5,758 nt of DNA, taken from contig JASHVX010000054.1 of NCBI GenBank assembly GCA_030044375.1, positions 1 through 5,758 on the forward strand, written 5' to 3'. Each line of letters opens with the position of its first letter. Within the stretch, counting starts at the first letter, position 1. This DNA is from Nitrososphaerales archaeon. Its GTDB lineage: Archaea; Thermoproteota; Nitrososphaeria; Nitrososphaerales; Gagatemarchaeaceae. Positions 1-3,901 of this stretch are shown piece by piece. A model generated the notes under the pieces. The model had not been told where the DNA came from. It did not search any database and was given only the letters and a program-made list of their open reading frames with translations. A program made the position numbers and the translations under genes.

Positions 1-914
1 GTCGGGTCGACTCTGGAGGGGACCAGGATTGCGGTGACGTTGAAATACGGTCCATCGGTCGAGATATCCGTGCTCAGGTCAACAGAGCCGGAGCAGGAAG
101 GGGGGTTGAATGTATATCCGCCTGCGGGAGGAGCGGAAGACCACGTCGCGCCACAGTAGTTGTTGACCGCGCCTTGGTTCTGGATGCCGAAGTCGCGACT
201 CCCACCGTTACCAGTCATGTTCCCGTAGTTGTTGAGATCGTAGCCGCCGGAGTTGTAGATGCCGACGCTGTCGCTGCCGCTCCCGGTCCCGGTCATGGTC
301 CCGTAGTTGTTCATGGTGGCTGTGTTGTCGATCCCGTGGAGGTCGTCGGTGGCGCCGCTCATGGTCCCACAGTTGTTTATGATCCCACCGAAGTTATCGA
401 TGCCGTACCCGTTGCCGCTGCTGGTGCCCGTCATATCCCCACAGCTATCTATGCTACCGGCGTTGTAGATGCCGTAGTACGTGCTGGTGCCTGTTACGGT
501 CCCGTAGTTGGTGAGGTTGCCGCCGTTTTCAATGCCTGCACTGTTGTTGCCGCTCCCGGTGCCGACCAACTCCCCGAGGTTGAATATGGTGCCGAAGTTG
601 TCGATGCCATCTGCGCCCGCGCTGGACGCGGTCGCGGAAAGAGTCACGTTGTAGCCTATGCCAAGGGTCGTTCCCGGAGGAATGAGCAACCTCCCCGCGA
701 TCGAGCAGGTGAAGTCGTCTTCGCTCCAAGTCCCGGAAAGAGGAGCCTCGGGACACACCGCCGCGCCGTTATCTCCATCCAACAAGACCTGGCTAGCGGC
801 GCGCACAGGAGTTGCCACGAGAGGAAGGGCCACTGCCAAAGCCAGGAGGATGGCCATGATGAGGGCCATTCGGAAGGTTTGCCTCGACCGGCGCTCGAGG
901 AACGCAGAGCACAA
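1..914 (-). CDS. Secreted beta-solenoid repeat protein, N-terminal part (C-terminus beyond left edge)
   Basis: I do not recognise a named family. The minus frame is open from 914 to the left edge (304 codons, no stop). Residues 1-39 look like a signal peptide: a basic n-region (RRSRQTFR, about 8-15), a hydrophobic core (about 16-33) and a V-R-A cleavage site before Ala40. Residues 40-102 resemble a solenoid cap, with 'LLIPPGTTL'. From residue 103 to about 255 there are seven units of 21-26 residues, each opening with GI-(D/E/Y/Q)-N and containing an N-Y/N-x-G-T/N-(M/V)-(T/S)-G core, as expected for a right-handed beta-helix. Five N-glycosylation sequons (NVT, NNS, NLT, NMT, NVT) fit an exported archaeal surface protein. 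I chose the TTG at 914 because it supplies the basic n-region and lies about 30 bases from a TATA box. The alternative ATG at 869 leaves no positive charge before the hydrophobic core. Function is unknown; adhesion or a surface layer role is inference. Confidence 0.8.
   Translation of the reverse strand, partial: MCSAFLERRSRQTFRMALIMAILLALAVALPLVATPVRAASQVLLDGDNGAAVCPEAPLSGTWSEDDFTCSIAGRLLIPPGTTLGIGYNVTLSATASSAGADGIDNFGTIFNLGELVGTGSGNNSAGIENGGNLTNYGTVTGTSTYYGIYNAGSIDSCGDMTGTSSGNGYGIDNFGGIINNCGTMSGATDDLHGIDNTATMNNYGTMTGTGSGSDSVGIYNSGGYDLNNYGNMTGNGGSRDFGIQNQGAVNNYCGATWSSAPPAGGYTFNPPSCSGSVDLSTDISTDGPYFNVTAILVPSRVDP
156..608 (-). repeat. In-frame tandem repeats encoding solenoid coils
   Basis: Read on the plus strand, the motif cccgtagtt or a close variant recurs at 222, 300, 366, 438, 501 and 573. 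The spacings are 78, 66, 72, 63 and 72 bases, all multiples of three, so the unit is 21-26 codons and the array is kept in frame. Copies differ at many bases but keep the protein pattern, which indicates older, selected duplication rather than a recent satellite expansion. Confidence 0.8.
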
Positions 915-940
915 GAACGGCCGACTCGGACTGACTCTCC

Positions 941-948
941 TATTTAAT
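941..948 (-). promoter_or_regulatory. TATA box of the solenoid protein gene
   Basis: The minus strand reads ATTAAATA here, an archaeal-like TATA box in GC-rich surroundings. Its centre is about 30 bases from the proposed TTG start at 914, so transcription would begin within a few bases of the start codon. No Shine-Dalgarno sequence precedes either candidate start, which agrees with a leaderless mRNA. Confidence 0.55.
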
Positions 949-975
949 GACAGGAACGAGTCATTTCCACATAGC

Positions 976-1205
976 CTACCCAAAGATAGAGCCCAACTGG
1001 TTGTTCGAGTTGTAGGAGAACGTAACGGCCTGCCTGTGGCATCGGTGACCTGCGAGATGTAGCCGTGGGAGCCGTAGGAGAAACGGATTGTGTTGCTGCG
1101 GGCGTGGTCGGTGATTATTGTTAGCCGTTCTTTGGAGCTAGACTGATAGGTTGTGCCCTACGCGAACCCCTTCCCCAGCGGGTCCTGGAGAATGGGGCCG
1201 CATGC
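976..1205 (-). pseudogene. Relic of an RHS/YD-repeat protein
   Basis: No intact gene is present, but the minus strand encodes a recognisable RHS-repeat stretch once two lesions are allowed. From 1187 it reads QDPLGKGFA, then a TAG stop (1158-1160). The same frame continues with KERLTIITDHARSNTIRFSY, then GSHGYISQVTDATGR down to 1029. Loss of one base near 1027-1028 moves the reading to the next frame, which gives VTFSYNSNNQL and ends at a TAG (976-978). The order DPLG, LT-ITD, TI-FSY, G-I-VTDATGR, VTFSYN matches RHS/YD repeats of large secreted or toxin-carrying proteins. There is no start codon and only about 75 residues survive, so this is a fragment. Assembly errors could mimic a frameshift but not a stop, a frameshift and loss of the rest together. 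Confidence 0.7.
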
Positions 1206-1250
1206 CGGTGGATGCGGGCCCGGCGGGATTTGAACCCACGACCCTCAGCT

Positions 1251-1264
1251 CTCCGCCTAGCTGG
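1251..1264 (-). other. tRNA-Arg intron 2, position 37/38
   Basis: This 14-nt insert (CCAGCTAGGCGGAG) is at the canonical archaeal intron site, 3' of the anticodon. The central helix pairs CTGC with GCGG (one G-U), the bulges are GG|C and AG|A, and the outer helix is the anticodon stem TCAGC/GCTGA. The inner helix is minimal. The outer helix forms fully only after intron 1 is removed, which implies ordered splicing. Confidence 0.78.
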
Positions 1265-1272
1265 CCGCAGGC

Positions 1273-1286
1273 TTGCACCGAGGCGT
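1273..1286 (-). other. tRNA-Arg intron 1, position 29/30
   Basis: This 14-nt insert (ACGCCTCGGTGCAA) lies inside the anticodon stem. It shows a full bulge-helix-bulge motif for the archaeal tRNA-splicing endonuclease: outer helix CAGG/CCTG, central 4-bp helix GCAT/GTGC, 3-nt bulges CA|A and AA|G holding the cuts, and a small inner hairpin CG-CCT-CG. Position 29/30 is non-canonical and needs an endonuclease with broad specificity. Confidence 0.8.
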
Positions 1287-1340
1287 TGATGCCCTGATCC
1301 GTACTAGGCTACGGGCCCGGCGCCCCTGATGAAGGACCGC

Positions 1341-1347
1341 ATTAAAT
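1341..1347 (-). promoter_or_regulatory. TATA box of tRNA-Arg
   Basis: ATTTAAT on the minus strand is centred about 26 bases before G1 of the tRNA at 1318. This is the classical archaeal TATA-to-start spacing, so the primary transcript may begin at or next to the mature 5' end. Confidence 0.6.
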
Positions 1348-1408
1348 GCCCTCCCTGTGCGAAGCCACGCGCGGCGACGGAATGGTTTCCTCGTCTTCGT
1401 CCCCAACC

Positions 1409-1417
1409 ATTAACTAA
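1409..1417 (+). promoter_or_regulatory. Probable TATA box of the nucleotidyltransferase gene
   Basis: The AT-rich run attaactaa (starting with the at at 1409-1410) is centred about 34 bases before the TTG start at 1447. This would give a leader of roughly 10 bases or less. A GAGG at 1423-1426 is too far upstream to act as a ribosome binding site. The whole 1319-1446 gap appears to serve as a divergent promoter region for this gene and tRNA-Arg; I see no other gene in it. Confidence 0.4.
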
Positions 1418-1446
1418 CCCGCGAGGAACGGACCAAGCGACTGGAT

Positions 1447-2232
1447 TTGAGGACCGAAGGCGCTGTGCTCTGCGGCGGCAGGGGCGAACGCCTGAAGCCT
1501 TTGACCGACTACTTCCAGAAGGTGATGATACCCATCGGCCCGAAGAAACTCCCCCTCCTGGCCTACGTCGTTGGCCTCCTCCAGCACCACGGGGTGGAGA
1601 AGATCGCCCTCCTCACAGGATATAGGTCAGAGGACGTGATCAAGTACTTCGGCGACGGGTCCTCACATGGCGTCGCGGTCACCTACTCGGAGGACGCCCC
1701 TGGGAGGACGGGGAGCCTCAACGCGGTCGCCAACGCCCTCGAGAATGGCGCCATATCGAAGTGTGACGAGCTGCTCGTTTACTATGGGGACGTCCTGGCC
1801 GACCTCGATGTTACTGCGCTGCTCGCGACCCACAGGCGGAAGGACGCCGACGCCACGCTCGTCCTGTCGAGAGGATACACCTTGCCGGTCGGCACGGCGA
1901 AGGTGTCGAAGGGAGGCCTCGTGGAATCAGTGAAGGAGAAGCCCATGCTCAGCCTCAACGTCACCACGGGGTGCATGGTCCTGGGCGGGAAGGCGATGGC
2001 CAAGGTCAGGAGGCTCGCGGGGGTCGAGAGGACCGACCTGATGACGCACCTTCTCCCCGCGCTCCTCGCGAGCAGGCTCAGGGTGGCCGCTTACTACACG
2101 GCCGAAGCGTGGTACGACGTCGGGACTGTCTCAAGCTTCCAGAAGCTGGACGTGGAGATAGAGAAACACCCTCTGAGCTTCATGGTCCAGCCGACCGAGG
2201 CGCCCAGGCCCAGCCCGGCGGCACGCGCCTAG
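1447..2232 (+). CDS. NTP_transferase-family sugar-phosphate nucleotidyltransferase
   Basis: This predicted cytosolic enzyme of 261 residues would join a sugar 1-phosphate to an NTP to give an NDP-sugar and pyrophosphate, feeding glycan or glycosylation pathways. It has the Rossmann-like signature AVLCGGRGERLKPLT (residues 6-20), a conserved Lys25, a metal-binding Asp in YYGD (112-115), EKP (164-166) and the C-terminal WYDVGT (222-227). All are typical of the RmlA/GalU/mannose-1-phosphate guanylyltransferase superfamily. It stops after the catalytic domain, with no left-handed beta-helix domain, and ends in a Pro/Ala-rich tail. The usual 'RPKPL' segment is 'FQKVMIP' here. The start is TTG at 1447, since an in-frame stop lies at 1411-1413 and no ATG or GTG precedes the signature. 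The sugar and nucleotide cannot be assigned from sequence. Confidence 0.88.
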   Translation: MRTEGAVLCGGRGERLKPLTDYFQKVMIPIGPKKLPLLAYVVGLLQHHGVEKIALLTGYRSEDVIKYFGDGSSHGVAVTYSEDAPGRTGSLNAVANALENGAISKCDELLVYYGDVLADLDVTALLATHRRKDADATLVLSRGYTLPVGTAKVSKGGLVESVKEKPMLSLNVTTGCMVLGGKAMAKVRRLAGVERTDLMTHLLPALLASRLRVAAYYTAEAWYDVGTVSSFQKLDVEIEKHPLSFMVQPTEAPRPSPAARA

Positions 2233-2233
2233 A

Positions 2234-2250
2234 CGCGCTATCCTTGCGCG
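2234..2250. terminator. Possible hairpin between convergent genes
   Basis: CGCGC (2234-2238) and GCGCG (2246-2250) form a 5-bp stem with a 7-base loop over the junction of the two convergent stop codons. There is no T-run on either side, so it is a weak candidate for a shared 3' end. It may be chance in GC-rich DNA. Confidence 0.2.
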
Positions 2251-3839
2251 ACAGCACCGAGCAGCGCTTTGCTGACCGCTTCAGGCCCGGAGTCGATCAC
2301 GTACGGCCCGAGCCTCGGCCCGCGGTCGGAACCCAACAGGACCTGGTAGATCGCCGGGAAGAAGTCGGCAGGCTTCAGGCCGTGCCTCTTGATGGCGTCG
2401 AACGCAGCGTTCTGCACCGCGACCGGGTCGGAGAGAGAAGCTATGCTGCGGGCGAACTCCCTGACCGCTGGCGCAGCCCTGAGGTCGACCTCGACAGCGG
2501 CAGGCCCCGCCGCGCCCTCCCTCCTCGCCCACTTCGCGGCCCAGGCTATCCTGACCTTAAGATCCTGGTCCGCCTCCTTCACCAGGCCGTACGCGACGAG
2601 CCTCTTCGCCACGTACTCCTCTTCCGTGCCCTTGGGGGCGACCGCGGCCAGCTGCGACAGCAGCCTGTAGGGCACGTGGGCCCTCTTCGAGATGGGGACG
2701 TTCAGGAACATCGTGTATTCGTAGAGGCCCCTCAGCCTCGCCTCCTTCATCGGATTGGGGTCCTTGTCCCTGGAGAAGTAGTGCTCCTCAAGGTCGTCGA
2801 AGTCCTCCATGTAGAACGGGATGTCGTCGAGCGACACGCTCCTCGCGCCCACTATCCTCTTGTACATCAGGAGCCTGAGACTCTCGGGAGAGGCGTACTC
2901 CATCCACTCGGAGGGGGTGACCAGGTTGCCCACCGACTTGGATATCTTCCGGCCTGACTTGTCCTGGAAGAGCTCGTACCTCGCATGGAACGGCGGAGGA
3001 TATCCGAGGACCTCCTCGGCGACCCAGTCGTTTATCCGGACGGAGTCCGTCAGCTCCTTGCCGTACGCCTCGAACCTGATGTCGAACGCGGCCCACCTGG
3101 CCGCGAACTCGACCTTCCACATGAGCTTCCCCTTGCCCTCTGATATCTTCGACTCGCCCTCGTTCCCGCACCCCTCTAGGAACGCGTCGCCCAGCTCCGT
3201 CCCTGCGCACTTGTAGTGGACCGAGTCCGTCTCAGGGTCGAACGACGCGCTCTGAGTGGTGTATATTCGCCCGCACTGGTCGCAGACAGGGGTGTATGGG
3301 AGGCTCCGCTCGTACTTCGACTGCTTGACCATCTCGTTGATCGTCTTTCCTATCCTCTCGGAGTCCTGGAGTATCTTCCTGATCTGTGGCACCAGCCGGC
3401 CCGAGGCGTACGCGTCCGTCCCGCTCTGAAAAGTATACACTATCCCCAGCCTGTCCAGCGACTCGCGGAGGAGGAAACCCACGTGCGCGGCATAGGAGCC
3501 GTGGCAGTCGAACGGGTCAGGGATCCTTGAGACGGGGTGGGCGATGTAGTCCTTGAGCCAGGCCGGGAAGCCCGAAGGGACCTTCCGCAGGCCGTCGAAG
3601 TCGTCAGAGTAGGCGATCAGCTCCGAGGCGAAACCGGCGGTCTCCAGCGCCAGCTTGACGCCGTAGCTCCTGATCGCGTCGCCCACGCTGCCTATGTGGG
3701 GGAGCCCAGACGCCCCCAACCCACTCTCTACCCTCACGAGCCCCAGGCTGCGCCCAAGCCTCTTCTCCCTCTCGACCGTCTCGTTCGCGACCTTGTCGAG
3801 CCAGGTGCCCCTGCCTATGACCTCGAAGTCGCGCTGCAT
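2238..3839 (-). CDS. lysS: Class I lysyl-tRNA synthetase
   Basis: This enzyme charges tRNA-Lys with lysine using ATP, in the cytosol. It is the class I (LysK-type) form found in most archaea, unrelated to the class II enzyme of most bacteria and eukaryotes. In 533 residues, the usual archaeal length, it shows the HIGH-type motif GLPHIGSVGD (45-54), the KMSKS-type loop KISKS (298-302), and a cysteine cluster with CxxC at 186-189 plus Cys211 and Cys224, likely zinc-binding. The segment after the KISKS loop should be the alpha-helical anticodon-binding region. The ATG at 3839 is chosen because the protein begins at a normal distance before the catalytic core and a TATA-like box lies about 28 bases upstream. 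The gene follows cdc48 on the same strand after 62 bases but seems to have its own promoter. The name lysK is also used. Confidence 0.96.
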   Translation of the reverse strand: MQRDFEVIGRGTWLDKVANETVEREKRLGRSLGLVRVESGLGASGLPHIGSVGDAIRSYGVKLALETAGFASELIAYSDDFDGLRKVPSGFPAWLKDYIAHPVSRIPDPFDCHGSYAAHVGFLLRESLDRLGIVYTFQSGTDAYASGRLVPQIRKILQDSERIGKTINEMVKQSKYERSLPYTPVCDQCGRIYTTQSASFDPETDSVHYKCAGTELGDAFLEGCGNEGESKISEGKGKLMWKVEFAARWAAFDIRFEAYGKELTDSVRINDWVAEEVLGYPPPFHARYELFQDKSGRKISKSVGNLVTPSEWMEYASPESLRLLMYKRIVGARSVSLDDIPFYMEDFDDLEEHYFSRDKDPNPMKEARLRGLYEYTMFLNVPISKRAHVPYRLLSQLAAVAPKGTEEEYVAKRLVAYGLVKEADQDLKVRIAWAAKWARREGAAGPAAVEVDLRAAPAVREFARSIASLSDPVAVQNAAFDAIKRHGLKPADFFPAIYQVLLGSDRGPRLGPYVIDSGPEAVSKALLGAVAQG

Positions 3840-3863
3840 CTGTGGCCCGAGCCCACTCGCCGG

Positions 3864-3870
3864 TTGATAA
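3864..3870 (-). promoter_or_regulatory. Possible TATA box of lysS
   Basis: TTATCAA on the minus strand lies in the 62-base gap after cdc48, centred about 28 bases before the ATG at 3839. This would give an almost leaderless mRNA, and no Shine-Dalgarno motif is seen before the ATG. The box is a weak match to the consensus. Confidence 0.35.
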
Positions 3871-3901
3871 CGCTATGCCGAGATCCGTGACGGGAGAGCC
3901 G

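Larger units (their letters stand above)
1215..1318 (-). tRNA. tRNA-Arg(GCG) with two introns
   Basis: The gene folds as a tRNA: acceptor GGGCCCG/CGGGCCC with G73, D-stem GCCT/GGGC, a D-loop with A14, G18, G19 and A20, and T-arm GTGGG-TTCAAAT-CCCGC. The CCA end is not encoded. A standard anticodon arm appears only after removing two 14-nt introns. It then has stem TCAGC/GCTGA (five pairs) and loop CTGCGGA, with U33, anticodon GCG (1266-1268) and G37. Arg identity is supported by C35 and A20. Exons are 1287-1318, 1265-1272 and 1215-1250, giving a 76-nt mature tRNA that reads CGC and, by wobble, CGU codons. Identity is confident; the exact splice points rest on BHB geometry. Confidence 0.9.

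Noticed and set aside
156..608. CRISPR array
   Set aside because: The repeats are imperfect, spaced by multiples of three and lie inside a continuous reading frame; there are no constant direct repeats with unrelated spacers.
529..756. 75-residue minus-strand ORF
   Set aside because: It is a different frame of the solenoid gene, Arg/His-rich with no recognisable motif.
798..914. Twin-arginine (Tat) signal
   Set aside because: The n-region has RRSRQTF, which lacks the S-R-R-x-F-L-K pattern; an ordinary Sec signal peptide is the simpler reading.
174..947. 257-residue plus-strand ORF rich in Val/Asp/Ala
   Set aside because: It is antisense to the solenoid repeats; its own pseudo-repeats are only the mirror of the real minus-strand coils, and it has no domain, signal peptide or promoter.
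658..1062. 134-residue plus-strand ORF
   Set aside because: It runs antisense across the signal peptide, the promoter and the RHS relic, which is not a plausible gene structure.
1..1214. Integrated element with att sites
   Set aside because: No second copy of the tRNA 3' end, integrase or terminal inverted repeats is visible in the window, so no element can be delimited.
1215..1318. Reading the tRNA as tRNA-Glu(CTC) with one 28-nt intron
   Set aside because: It needs C33 instead of U33, an A-C mismatch in the anticodon stem and bulges that do not fit BHB rules; Arg(GCG) with two introns fits all of these.
1329..1625. 98-residue plus-strand ORF overlapping the nucleotidyltransferase start
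   Set aside because: It is a Pro/Arg-rich out-of-frame shadow; the overlapping frame carries the catalytic signature.
1971..2957. 328-residue plus-strand ORF
   Set aside because: It is antisense to lysS and out of frame with the nucleotidyltransferase; composition is Arg/Pro/Gly-rich, typical of GC-rich shadow frames.
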